NCBI GenBank assembly: GCA_029101305.1
Contig: JAQXQS010000158.1
Span: forward strand, 1-36,018
Source: Clostridia bacterium
GTDB taxonomy: Bacteria > Bacillota > Clostridia > Lachnospirales > Lachnospiraceae
Direction of reading: 5' to 3'
Length of the DNA stretch: 36,018 bases
Below, piece by piece: positions 26,331 through 33,610 of this stretch (positions are counted from its first letter, which is position 1; each line of letters starts with the position of its first letter). The notes under the pieces are model-generated. The model did no database searches. It saw only the letters and a program-made list of their open reading frames with translations, and had not been told where the DNA came from. A program made the translations under genes and the position numbers.

Positions 26331-27224
26331 ATGGAAGTATGTCCAAACACTATTTTAAATTCAGATGCATCCGAAAATGTTGCTTATAATGAGCCCGGCT
26401 TTCCTGCATATATAAAAAAAGAACAGCTTTCAAGCTATCCTGATTTTCGTGCGGTCAGCCACTGGCATGATGATCTTGAATTTATTCTGATTTTAAAGGG
26501 GCAGATGTATTACGATGTTAATGGAGAGAAAATTTCCTTACAGACTGGTGAAGGAATTTTCGTAAACAGCCGCTGTTTTCATTATGGCTATTCTGATCTG
26601 CATAACGAATGCCGCTTTATCTGTATCCTGCTTTCCCCACAGCTGCTTTCTGTGAATACTTATTCCATAGAAAATCATTTAAATCCATTGATAAAGAATA
26701 TTCATTTTCCTTATCTGAAGCTGAATCCATCTATTCAATGGCAGAATTCCATTCTTCGCGATCTTGAAATACTATATGAATACAACGTAAATCAGATACA
26801 GCCGTTTATTATTCTTGAAAAATTCGCTCATATTTTTCGTCTGCTTTCTGAAAATATGAATTTCTTTCCGGATCATGACAAAAACACGGAGGACATTCTG
26901 GCTCTGACAGCAATGATCGGATATGTACAAAAAAATCATTCCAACAAAATCCTGCTTAAAGATATTTCTTCTGCCGGAAATTGCTGTAAAACCAAATGTA
27001 CCTCACTTTTTCAAAAATATTTAGCAACTTCCCCTATATTATATCTGAATCGTTATCGTCTGGAAAAGTCTATTTCTCTGCTTCGAAATACTACAATGTC
27101 TGTCACTGAAATAGCTTATGCCTGTGGATTTTCAAATACCAGCTACTTTTGTGAGCTTTTTCATATGTATTACAATACCACACCCAGGAAGTTTCGGGGG
27201 ACCATAAATCCCCAAAAAGAGTAG
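26331..27224 (+). CDS. AraC family transcriptional regulator
   Basis: AraC/XylS regulator (297 aa). The N-terminal cupin-like sensor has the sugar-regulator pattern SHWHDDLEFILILKG ... LQTGEGIFVNSRCFHYG; the C-terminal pair of helix-turn-helix motifs lies at about 195-290, ending TEIAYACGFSNTSYFCELFHMYYNTTPRKFR. This architecture is typical of activators of carbohydrate operons. It is divergently transcribed from the MATE-acetyltransferase-lacZ operon with a shared 113-bp control region, so it is the likely regulator of that operon. GGAGG lies 7 nt before the ATG. The helix-turn-helix stretch SSAGNCCKTKCTSLF has unusual cysteines where family members usually have ALNLSPSYLSRLF-like residues. 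Confidence 0.9.
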   Translation: MEVCPNTILNSDASENVAYNEPGFPAYIKKEQLSSYPDFRAVSHWHDDLEFILILKGQMYYDVNGEKISLQTGEGIFVNSRCFHYGYSDLHNECRFICILLSPQLLSVNTYSIENHLNPLIKNIHFPYLKLNPSIQWQNSILRDLEILYEYNVNQIQPFIILEKFAHIFRLLSENMNFFPDHDKNTEDILALTAMIGYVQKNHSNKILLKDISSAGNCCKTKCTSLFQKYLATSPILYLNRYRLEKSISLLRNTTMSVTEIAYACGFSNTSYFCELFHMYYNTTPRKFRGTINPQKE

Positions 27225-27258
27225 CGGAAATACCAGTAATGATATTCCCGCCGTTCGT
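27221..27258 (+). repeat. Copy 1 of an interspersed hairpin repeat
   Basis: Starts at the stop codon of the araC-type gene and closely matches 30451-30488 (about 33 of 38 positions): core gcggaaataccag-(t/a)-aatgatatt. The element can fold as cggaaata / tattYccg, imperfect in this copy. No U-run follows. Both copies lie immediately downstream of plus-strand regulator genes. Confidence 0.55.
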
Positions 27259-27321
27259 CCTTCTCTTTATTTCTTACTCGCTTACATATGCTCCAGCCAG
27301 AAATTATCTATCTTCTCCAGT

Positions 27322-28688
27322 TCATTCACTTTCTCTCCTGAGTTTTATCAAACACGGTATGATCAGTGTAAGTGATATCACAAATGCAATCCAGTCTGCA
27401 AACGGTGTCGCCCATGCAATACCCGATATTTCCATTGTATGATCAAGCACTAACATAAATACTATATCCAGACTGCCCTTGCGAAGTAGTGACAAAAAAG
27501 TGGCTGCACCTTTTTACCGATTGCCTGAAAGATTGTGATAACCATAAAGTTTATCGCAGTCGTAGGACACGCAAGACAAATAATTTTCAAAAACTTCTGT
27601 CCATACCGAACGGTTTCTGAATCAGATATAAATCCTCTCACAACCGGAGCTGCAAAGAAATATAAAAATACGGTTCCACAAGCAGCCACGATTAAACTAT
27701 ATAAAAATACAGCTTTTATGGATTCTTTCATTCTTTTTATATTTCCGGAACTAAAATTATAGCCAATCAGTGGAAGTGTTCCCTGTGTCATTCCCTGTGT
27801 CATTCCCTGTGCAATCGCATAAGCTAACAAATCTACTTTTTGGGCAATGCCCATACCTGCGATTGCTGTATTGGAATAATTTGCCACAATATGATTCAGT
27901 GCTGTGTTGGAAATCGTTGACATCATTGTCATAACAAATCCAGGAAGTCCAACCGTGATTACTTCCAATGGAATATTCTGTTTGAAAGAACATTGTGCCG
28001 GATTCAGTGTTATAACCGTTTTCCTACGGATATAAAGCAGAAATCCAACGAAATACAACATTGCAATCAGATTTGATAACATTGTAGCAATGGCTGCACC
28101 CATAATATTTAACCGTAACCCAAATATAAAAAGCGGATCAAGCGCAATATTTAAAATGCCTCCAAATGCCACACCAAAACCAGCAGGCTTGGAATATCCT
28201 TCCGAACGTATCAAATGTGCAAATTCTGTATTCATAACAGTAGGCACAGCCCCTACGCCAATTGTCCAGAAAACGTATTTTTTCAGATATTCCCACGTTT
28301 CTGCTTTTGCGCCCAAGACTGGAAACAGCAGCGGTTCCATCAACATGATCATAATTCCTTATAGTAACGAAACTACAATTCCAGACCAGATACAAAACGC
28401 TGCAGTATGTCTGGCTTTTTCCCTGTCTCCCGAACCAAGACAACGTGAAATCAGACTCGAGCCACCCATTCCAAACAGATTGGCAAATGCGGTCAGAAAC
28501 ATAAAACAAGGCATGGCAATCGTCGCGGCAGCAACCTGTAACGGGTCATTCAACTGTCCAATAAAAAATGTATCAGCCATATTATATACTACTGTAATAA
28601 GCTGGCTGATAACTGTCGGAATAGCAAGAGTCAGCACAGCTTTTTTCACAGGAGTGTCTGTAAAAAGTGTGTTTTTATCATTGCTCAC
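27322..28688 (-). pseudogene. MATE family transporter, broken by a stop and a frameshift (TetR-linked)
   Basis: The sequence reads as one MATE gene with two lesions. The 5' part (from GTG 28688, GAGGAG about 10 nt upstream) encodes DTPVKKAVLTLAIPTVISQL and GGSSLISRCLGSGDREKARH and ends at an in-frame TAA at 28359-28361 (VSLL*GIMIMLMEPLL). The same frame continues for 296 codons from ATG 28352. Near 27495, in a run of six T (minus strand), the frame is lost; adding one T restores PLFLSLLRKGSLDIVFML and a natural end GIAWATPFADWIAFVISL at TGA 27322-27324. The repaired protein of about 455 residues would be a complete transporter. It overlaps the TetR gene and must have been its target. Confidence 0.85.
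27779..27811 (-). repeat. 12-bp tandem duplication inside the broken MATE gene
   Basis: Two perfect copies of ttccctgtgtca plus a third partial copy. They encode GMTQ-GMTQ-G, where related transporters have the unit once (QGMTQGTLPLIGYN), so this is an in-frame 4-residue duplication by slippage. Confidence 0.85.
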
Positions 28689-29262
28689 TGTTCTCACACT
28701 CCTCTTTATGAAGTCCGGCTATAACACAACCGATTGCTATGTCGTAACTTTCCTTAACGGGCACCGGAAAATGAGAAAAATATCCTGACTGCTCTTCCGA
28801 TATAAAACCATGAAGCAATCCACGTATTATTCTCTGCCAGTGCATTTTCCGACTGTCTGAAATACAATAATCGTCCAGAACTTTCATAAATGGCTCTGCA
28901 GTCACTGCCGCTGCTTCTTTCAAAACTTCATTATTTCCAGATGGCATCTGCATGATAAATCGATAAAGTTCCATATGCTCTGCTGCAAATCTCCGGTAAC
29001 CTTCTGCAACTGCCTCAATAGCAGGATCACCATGTTTTTCTCCGATTGCATCCATTAAACAATTCTTCTGATCATTCAATGCATTCAGACCAATCTGTGT
29101 AAAAAGCATCTCCATACTCTCGATATGTGTGTATAGAGACGCCGTTTTTACCCCAAGCTTTTCTGCTAATTTACGCATAGAAAACTGCTGTATGCCATCC
29201 TTTTCAATCATTTCTTTCGCTGACTCAATTATAATTTCTTTGTTCAAACCTTTGTGAAACAT
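28678..29262 (-). CDS. TetR family transcriptional regulator
   Basis: TetR-type repressor, 194 aa. The N-terminal DNA-binding domain is GLNKEIIIESAKEMIEKDGIQQFSMRKLAEKLGVKTASLYTHIESMEMLF (read in parts, residues 5-55), with the recognition helix around TASLYTHI. The C-terminal ligand domain resembles the WHG-type TetR_C. GGAG lies 8 nt before the ATG. The MATE pseudogene starts within its last codons, making a regulator-pump operon whose promoter carries a large inverted repeat. With the pump broken the repressor may have no remaining local target except itself. Confidence 0.9.
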   Translation of the reverse strand: MFHKGLNKEIIIESAKEMIEKDGIQQFSMRKLAEKLGVKTASLYTHIESMEMLFTQIGLNALNDQKNCLMDAIGEKHGDPAIEAVAEGYRRFAAEHMELYRFIMQMPSGNNEVLKEAAAVTAEPFMKVLDDYCISDSRKMHWQRIIRGLLHGFISEEQSGYFSHFPVPVKESYDIAIGCVIAGLHKEECENSEQ

Positions 29263-29276
29263 GTCATCATCTCCAA

Positions 29277-29324
29277 TCCTAACATCATTAGTTTTAATGT
29301 ATCCTAATGGTGTTAGGATGTCAA
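29277..29324 (-). promoter_or_regulatory. tetR promoter with overlapping operator
   Basis: Minus strand: consensus TTGACA (29324-29319), 17-nt spacer, TACATT (29301-29296). An inverted repeat of 16-base arms (29277-29292 and 29303-29318; two mismatches, core tcctaaca-n-cattag) fills the spacer with one arm and the region after the -10 with the other. Autorepression by the TetR protein is the obvious reading. Confidence 0.8.
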
Positions 29325-29453
29325 GCTACAGTTCTATGGACGCCAACCAAAAAAGGCATTAGACCATTATATTTGTGTCTTTCTATAAGTAATCAGAAAG
29401 TGATTGTGACAGCGCCAATAACGCAGAACAATTGACTTTCATTCATGGTGATA

Positions 29454-29467
29454 TCTGCGTAAGCAGA
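29454..29467 (+). promoter_or_regulatory. Possible LysR autoregulatory site
   Basis: Short inverted repeat tctgc-gtaa-gcaga, 24 nt before the lysR-type start, within a T-N11-A context. Spacing and size fit a LysR box, but the evidence is weak. Confidence 0.3.
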
Positions 29468-29491
29468 CATGTCCATTTAAGGAGAAAAATC

Positions 29492-30412
29492 ATGACGAAT
29501 TCTGAAATTGAAGCTTTTTTTGAAATAATAAAATGGGGATCCATCTCTGCCGCTGCCGACAATCTGTTTATAACACAGCCAGCTCTGACCCGCCGGATTC
29601 AGACATTGGAAACAGAACTTGGGTATCCCCTGTTTAACAGGAAGAAAGGACAGAAAAGAATCGAATTAACTGAAAAAGGGAAAGCTTTTATATCTGTTGC
29701 ACACAGATTGCAGGATCTCTGGCAGGAAGCAAAAGATATCAAGGAAATGGATCATTCAGACCTTCTGAAAATATCAGCTATTAACAGTGTCAGCAGTTAT
29801 ATTCTTCCGGAAATATTCCGAAGCCTTTCACATGAGCCCCAAAATATCCGAATCCGGTTTCAGCATTGTCATTCTTTTGAGGCTTATGATTATGTTGCTG
29901 AAGGGAGCGTTAATCTTGCTTTGATTTCTGATGAACGCTATTATCCTAATCTTGAAACGATTCCATTATTCCAGGAACCAATGATTCTTTTAACCAACAC
30001 CTCCCAATCCTATCCAGACATTGTTTCTCCCGAATCTCTGGATCCACATAACGAAATTTTTCTTCCATGGAATCCAGAGTTCCAGATATGGCATGATTAT
30101 TGGTTCGGATTCCCTGTTCAATACCACGCTTTTATGGATCAGATGAATCTGTTGGAATATTTTCTATCCTGGAAAAATACCTGGGCGATTGCTCCATTTT
30201 CGGTTGCCGCCCCAATCAGCAAGCTGCCTTACGTCTCATCGCATCAATTAGACGCACCACCTTCTGACCGAATCATTTATTATGTAAAAAAAATCAATCG
30301 GGAAATACGATTTGAACAGACATTTCTTCGTATTTTGCGGCATGAATTAAGTAAATCGCCTGAATTTAAGATCATAGATGGGGCTCGCACAGTAGATGAG
30401 CCATTCGAATAA
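29492..30412 (+). CDS. LysR family transcriptional regulator with a foreign C-terminal tail
   Basis: LysR-type regulator, 306 aa. Winged helix-turn-helix at residues 1-62 (EIEAFFEIIKWGSISAAADN, FITQPALTRRIQTLETELGYPLFNR), then a periplasmic-binding-like effector domain (ISAINSVSSYILPEIFRSL ... LALISDERYYPNLETIPL). ATG 29492 has AAGGAG 7 nt upstream. The last residues (VDEPFE) and the stop lie in DNA nearly identical to the end of the DUF6061-like gene at 35.7 kb, in the same frame, with TAT changed to TAA. So the native 3' end seems replaced by inserted sequence. The divergent neighbour is the tetR-type gene; the downstream hydrolase is convergent. The regulated target is unknown. Confidence 0.88.
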   Translation: MTNSEIEAFFEIIKWGSISAAADNLFITQPALTRRIQTLETELGYPLFNRKKGQKRIELTEKGKAFISVAHRLQDLWQEAKDIKEMDHSDLLKISAINSVSSYILPEIFRSLSHEPQNIRIRFQHCHSFEAYDYVAEGSVNLALISDERYYPNLETIPLFQEPMILLTNTSQSYPDIVSPESLDPHNEIFLPWNPEFQIWHDYWFGFPVQYHAFMDQMNLLEYFLSWKNTWAIAPFSVAAPISKLPYVSSHQLDAPPSDRIIYYVKKINREIRFEQTFLRILRHELSKSPEFKIIDGARTVDEPFE

Positions 30413-30437
30413 GCAAGGTTATATCTTGATGGAAATT
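30395..30437 (+). pseudogene. DUF6061-like gene remnant
   Basis: Forty-three bases match 35743-35785 with three mismatches, including a final 25-base exact run. The frame reads VDEPFE-stop-ARLYLDGN against IDEPLEYARLYLDGN in the intact gene. This is the 3' part of a DUF6061-type small gene captured at the end of the lysR-type gene. Confidence 0.8.
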
Positions 30438-30450
30438 TACAGATTTGAGA

Positions 30451-30488
30451 AGTGGCGGAAATACCAGAAATGATATTTCCGTCGGTTC
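30451..30488 (+). repeat. Copy 2 of the interspersed hairpin repeat
   Basis: Matches 27221-27258. Here the stem cggaaata / tatttccg is perfect around a 10-nt loop. It follows the DUF6061 remnant by 13 nt. In the following 30489-30684 I see no gene; a minus-strand frame there (about 30 codons, ending in CTERCYIGT) looks vaguely familiar as a recurring Lachnospiraceae repeat, but I cannot support translation. Confidence 0.55.
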
Positions 30489-30684
30489 CAATGTAACAGC
30501 GCTCTGTACAGCCAATGAGTGAGACTGCGGTAAAACAGCCCCGTAGCACCAAGAACTCGGTCAATTTCAAATTATTGCTCTCATAATACCATATTTTTCT
30601 TCAGCGTCACTATTCACACCCTTCACAGCAACACGCTTCGCGGAATGCTACCAGTGAACCGGAATAAAAGGCAGCAATAGAATA

Positions 30685-31530
30685 TCATAAAACCCATTCA
30701 CGCAAAGCTGATGAAAGTCTCCTGTCCACATCTTTTCTTATAGCTTCACATTCATCTGGATGCTCTTTGGCGGAACGGAATATAAAACGCATAACAAATT
30801 TCAGCCCCACCGGCAGTGCGATTCTAAGCATGGATTCTGGTAATACGAAATGTGTTCCATACTGATACGCAACAGCTTCATACTCGCACTCATGTGGGCG
30901 TTTCTCCAGTCTCTTCTCCATACGTCTGACATACTTCCCAGCCTCCCAGAAGCTATCATCATCTGCCCCAAGTAGTATTAACTTTCCCCTAATCTTTTCA
31001 ATTTTTATCATTTCCGCTTCTGTATGCTTCCGATTTTTTTCGGAATCTATAAAAAGACAGATGGAACGTTCTATATCCCCTGAGCCTTTCGTTTCCTCTT
31101 CAACCTTCTTCCAGTATGTTGGATGTTCATAAACAAACAGCATATACGCAAGTGGCTGTCCATGATAGGAAAGCGTAGATGTTTCCGGCACAGGCCATTC
31201 CTTGCAGCCGTCCCTTTTCCCCTGCTCAAATCCCTGCCATACAAAATCGCTGGCTGTCATCCCAAATGTCAGCGTTATATCCGGGAAATAAGATGCTGCG
31301 ACAAGTGCCTCCATTCCAGCTGTGCTCATTCCCATAATACCGACTTTTCTGTTTCCATGCGTCATCAACCACTGAATTGCTGTCTCGATTCTTTCAAGGG
31401 GACAATTCACATGGCTATAATTGTGTTTTCCCGGAGAAATGCAGAGCACATTAACGCCATTTCTATGCAGCCATTTTGCGCCGCATTTTGCCATATAATC
31501 ATTGGGATCATCTCCAAAAAGCCCAATCAT
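30685..31530 (-). CDS. BAAT/acyl-CoA thioester hydrolase-like alpha/beta hydrolase, N-terminally short
   Basis: A 281-codon alpha/beta-hydrolase resembling the C-terminal domain of bile-acid-CoA:amino-acid N-acyltransferase / acyl-CoA thioester hydrolases. The nucleophile elbow is GIMGMSTAGMEA (Ser69), the acid probably lies in LLGADDDSFWEAG, and the His in YQYGTHFVLPES, so the triad looks complete. Homologous similarity seems to continue upstream of the ATG (ENPRGADCA), to a stop codon about 12 codons earlier, so the gene may have lost its 5' end; GAGGGGAG about 11 nt upstream could still start translation. Fatty-acyl or bile-acid thioesters are possible substrates; none can be assigned. Confidence 0.65.
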   Translation of the reverse strand: MIGLFGDDPNDYMAKCGAKWLHRNGVNVLCISPGKHNYSHVNCPLERIETAIQWLMTHGNRKVGIMGMSTAGMEALVAASYFPDITLTFGMTASDFVWQGFEQGKRDGCKEWPVPETSTLSYHGQPLAYMLFVYEHPTYWKKVEEETKGSGDIERSICLFIDSEKNRKHTEAEMIKIEKIRGKLILLGADDDSFWEAGKYVRRMEKRLEKRPHECEYEAVAYQYGTHFVLPESMLRIALPVGLKFVMRFIFRSAKEHPDECEAIRKDVDRRLSSALREWVL

Positions 31531-31589
31531 CGCACAGTCTGCTCCCCTCGGATTTTCATAGTTTCATTCTTATGGATGATTTTTTGCCA

Positions 31590-31645
31590 TAAAAAAGGAG
31601 CCAGATCTCTCCAACTCCTCAAAGTATGTGTCCGCAAACACATAC
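31590..31645 (-). terminator. Terminator region after the nucleotidyltransferase-like gene
   Basis: Two stems on the minus strand: gtatgtgt / acacatac with a 6-nt loop (31624-31645), then aggag-n14-ctcct (31596-31619) followed by tttttta. The second is a plausible intrinsic terminator for the relBE-nucleotidyltransferase unit. Confidence 0.55.
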
Positions 31646-31689
31646 CATAATTGCCATTAAATAATGGTCAAAATGCGCACAACTGGTAT

Positions 31690-32163
31690 CTAATCATTTA
31701 GCAAAGCACTTTCAATCATATCAACTTTTTCTTTCCGTCCCATCAATTTATAATACTTACACCACAATAACGGAGATTGAAGTGGAATTTCCGTATTCCC
31801 CCAAATCAGCCATTCTACTATTTGCGCTTTATCCAAAGAGCAATCATAAGTTTTTCCATCCTTTACAATAGAAAAACCTGCCATGACATCCACATCTATA
31901 GAATTTATGACGAACTCCATAAATGCTTTGGTTTTATATTGGGGATTCGGATTTGGCGGTTGAAGCTCACCCATTTCAGATAAAATCTCCCGTACAGCTT
32001 CAACATTCTCATCAGCTATCATCAAATCAATATCATGAAACGTTGATGTAATTCCTTTAAAGTAGAGTAACATTGATGCACCTAAAGCCCACGTAATACC
32101 AGTAGTATTAAACCGCTGTGCAATTTCTTTTAGTAATTCAATCTTTTCATTTAGCTCGTTCAT
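31690..32163 (-). CDS. Nucleotidyltransferase-fold protein next to RelBE
   Basis: A 157-residue protein with the nucleotidyltransferase beta-fold pattern: WALGASMLLYFKG then HDIDLMI, i.e. hG(A/G)S followed by a DxD metal pair, and a later VDVMAGF that could supply the third acidic residue. The C-terminus (LWCKYYKLMGRKEKVDMIESALL) is similar to AbiEii/minimal NTase proteins. Such proteins can be antibiotic-modifying enzymes, toxin-like tRNA NTases, or unassigned. GGAGG lies 6 nt before the ATG. It follows relE by about 30 nt on the same strand, so it probably shares that transcript, but a functional tie to the toxin pair is only inference. Confidence 0.7.
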   Translation of the reverse strand: MNELNEKIELLKEIAQRFNTTGITWALGASMLLYFKGITSTFHDIDLMIADENVEAVREILSEMGELQPPNPNPQYKTKAFMEFVINSIDVDVMAGFSIVKDGKTYDCSLDKAQIVEWLIWGNTEIPLQSPLLWCKYYKLMGRKEKVDMIESALLND

Positions 32164-32193
32164 AGCAGACCTCCGTTGAATTCCGAAAGAGCA

Positions 32194-32508
32194 CTAACGC
32201 ATTTTATTTTCATAATCCTGTAATTCATGAAAAATATTATCAACAAATACGATATTGTCTACAATGCGATACATCATAAAATATCTGTGATTCAAGAAAT
32301 TGATGCGGCGGTATTCCTGCATTTGAAGCCTTGGATTCTCACACAGCTTTAAACTGTCTGCTACATGTTTCAAACATTCCATAGTTGCATCATAATCGTC
32401 TAAAACATTTTGCGCTGCCTGCATACTCTTTTTCTCAAAAATCAGATATTGGATGAATCTTTCCAAATCTTCTTCTGCATCTTTTGTCACTACAATCTTA
32501 TAATCCAT
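32194..32508 (-). CDS. RelE/ParE family toxin
   Basis: Small basic-acidic RelE/ParE-superfamily protein, 104 aa. The start YKIVVTKDAEEDLERFIQYL and the end YRRINFLNHRYFMMYRIVDNIVFVDNIFH follow the family beta-alpha-alpha-beta-beta-beta pattern. RelE-type members cleave ribosome-bound mRNA, ParE-type inhibit gyrase; the sequence alone does not separate them. The start overlaps the end of the antitoxin gene by 11 bp, with GAGGG in the antitoxin gene as ribosome binding site: the standard toxin-second, coupled layout. Confidence 0.85.
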   Translation of the reverse strand: MDYKIVVTKDAEEDLERFIQYLIFEKKSMQAAQNVLDDYDATMECLKHVADSLKLCENPRLQMQEYRRINFLNHRYFMMYRIVDNIVFVDNIFHELQDYENKMR

Positions 32509-32791
32509 ATTTGGCCCTCATATCATGAGAAACCGCTGAAGCATCACGATATTTTCCCTGCGCTGCATTCTGACGGGATTTTTCTAACTTATCCAATAGC
32601 TCTGCTTCCGATAATGCCTCATATGGATTCGTGCGTGCTCTTTTAATTTCAAATGGAAATCCATTCACAGCCAAAGCCTGTGTTAAAAACATGCGGATTG
32701 CAGTTGTTGTATCTGTACCTAAAGCTTTAAATAATTCATCTGATTTTGATTTTAATTCATCATCTACTCGAATTTGAATCGTGCTTGACAT
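32498..32791 (-). CDS. RelB/DinJ family antitoxin
   Basis: Antitoxin of 97 residues. The N-terminal ribbon-helix-helix (STIQIRVDDELKSKSDELFKALGTDTTTAIRMFLTQALAVNGFPFEI, read in parts) matches RelB/DinJ proteins; the C-terminal third is charged and probably unfolded until bound to toxin. GGAGGG lies 7 nt before the ATG. The dimer would bind the palindrome in its own promoter and be co-expressed with the overlapping RelE-like toxin gene. Confidence 0.88.
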   Translation of the reverse strand: MSSTIQIRVDDELKSKSDELFKALGTDTTTAIRMFLTQALAVNGFPFEIKRARTNPYEALSEAELLDKLEKSRQNAAQGKYRDASAVSHDMRAKYGL

Positions 32792-32836
32792 ATATGATCC
32801 CTCCTATTTTATTTGTACTGTTGTTCTGTTATGGTT

Positions 32837-32865
32837 AGAATAGCAGAGAAATACTGCTAAGTCAA
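32837..32865 (-). promoter_or_regulatory. relBE promoter and operator
   Basis: Minus strand TTGACT (32865-32860), 17-nt spacer, TATTCT (32842-32837). The palindrome tagcag-n7-ctgcta (32841-32859) fills the spacer and touches the -10, as expected for autorepression by the ribbon-helix-helix antitoxin. Confidence 0.75.
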
Positions 32866-32878
32866 TGCATTTGCATTA

Positions 32879-33307
32879 TTAGGGCAGTGTTATATACTCT
32901 AAGGCTGAATTGAAGCTGAATCTTTCTTTTAATCTCAAAATATTTTTTTCAATCTCCGATATTACTTCCATGAACGCATCATCACTACAACCTGTCGGAT
33001 CTGGCAATCCCCAATTATCATCGAAATCCCTGTCAATATATGGACATCCAACATCACATCCCATAGAAATGGCTATGTCCGGTGTTGGGATTTTATCATA
33101 TGTCTTACTATACTGTGTTTTCTCCATGTCTATATTATATAGTTTCTTCATAAGCCTTACTGCATCCTGATTGATCTGCGGCTTCGTCTCAGTTCCTGCA
33201 GAATAGCACTCCGACACATCTCCCGCGAGATGGTTTCCCAATGCTTCTGCGATCTGGCTTCTGCATGAATTGTGGACACATACAAATGCTACTTTTTTCT
33301 TATTCAT
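32879..33307 (-). CDS. arsC: Arsenate reductase, thioredoxin-coupled low-molecular-weight phosphatase type
   Basis: Reduces arsenate to arsenite for export. The 142-residue protein has the P-loop CVHNSCR (Cys10 to Arg16, CX5R), the redox cysteines Cys84 and Cys88 in [10 protein letters not shown], and the acid loop WGLPDP, the set seen in S. aureus pI258 ArsC. The last dozen residues ([12 protein letters not shown]) do not look like the family and may be read-through into joined DNA. Its ATG overlaps the stop of the ACR3 remnant by a few bases, so it was translationally coupled to the exporter. It may still be functional, but without the exporter it would not give resistance by itself. Confidence 0.88.
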   Translation of the reverse strand: MNKKKVAFVCVHNSCRSQIAEALGNHLAGDVSECYSAGTETKPQINQDAVRLMKKLYNIDMEKTQYSKTYDKIPTPDIAISMGCDVGCPYIDRDFDDNWGLPDPTGCSDDAFMEVISEIEKNILRLKERFSFNSALEYITLP

Positions 33308-33600
33308 GAAATCCTCCCTTCATATGATTGGCTATTTTTACAAGGGTGAGCATTACTGGGACCTCTGTCAGTACTCCGACTGTTGTTGCAAGTGCCGCCG
33401 GACTTGTTGTGCCAAACAAAGCGATTGCTACCGCAACTGCCAGTTCAAAGAAATTCGATGCCCCTATCATGCCCGCAGGAGCTGCAATATTAAAAGGCAG
33501 TTTGATAACCTTGCATGCTCCAAACGCAATAAAAAAGATAAAGATGCTTTCAACAAACAGGAAGTTGTTTAAATCCTTATTATCAACTTCATCTCCCCCT
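33300..33600 (-). pseudogene. ACR3-type arsenite exporter, 3' remnant
   Basis: Only the last two to three helices of an ACR3/ArsB-type permease remain ([58 protein letters not shown]), about 85 residues of the usual 350. The stop at 33300-33302 overlaps the arsC start. The upstream part reads [18 protein letters not shown], which is not permease-like and abuts the flavoprotein gene end, so a deletion removed roughly three quarters of the gene. Confidence 0.82.
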
Positions 33601-33610
33601 GTAAGTTTAT

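Noticed and set aside
30280-30570. A 96-codon minus-strand frame ending over the LysR 3' end
   Set aside because: It overlaps the lysR-type coding sequence and the hairpin repeat; no ribosome site, no recognisable domain. Possibly part of a non-coding repeat.
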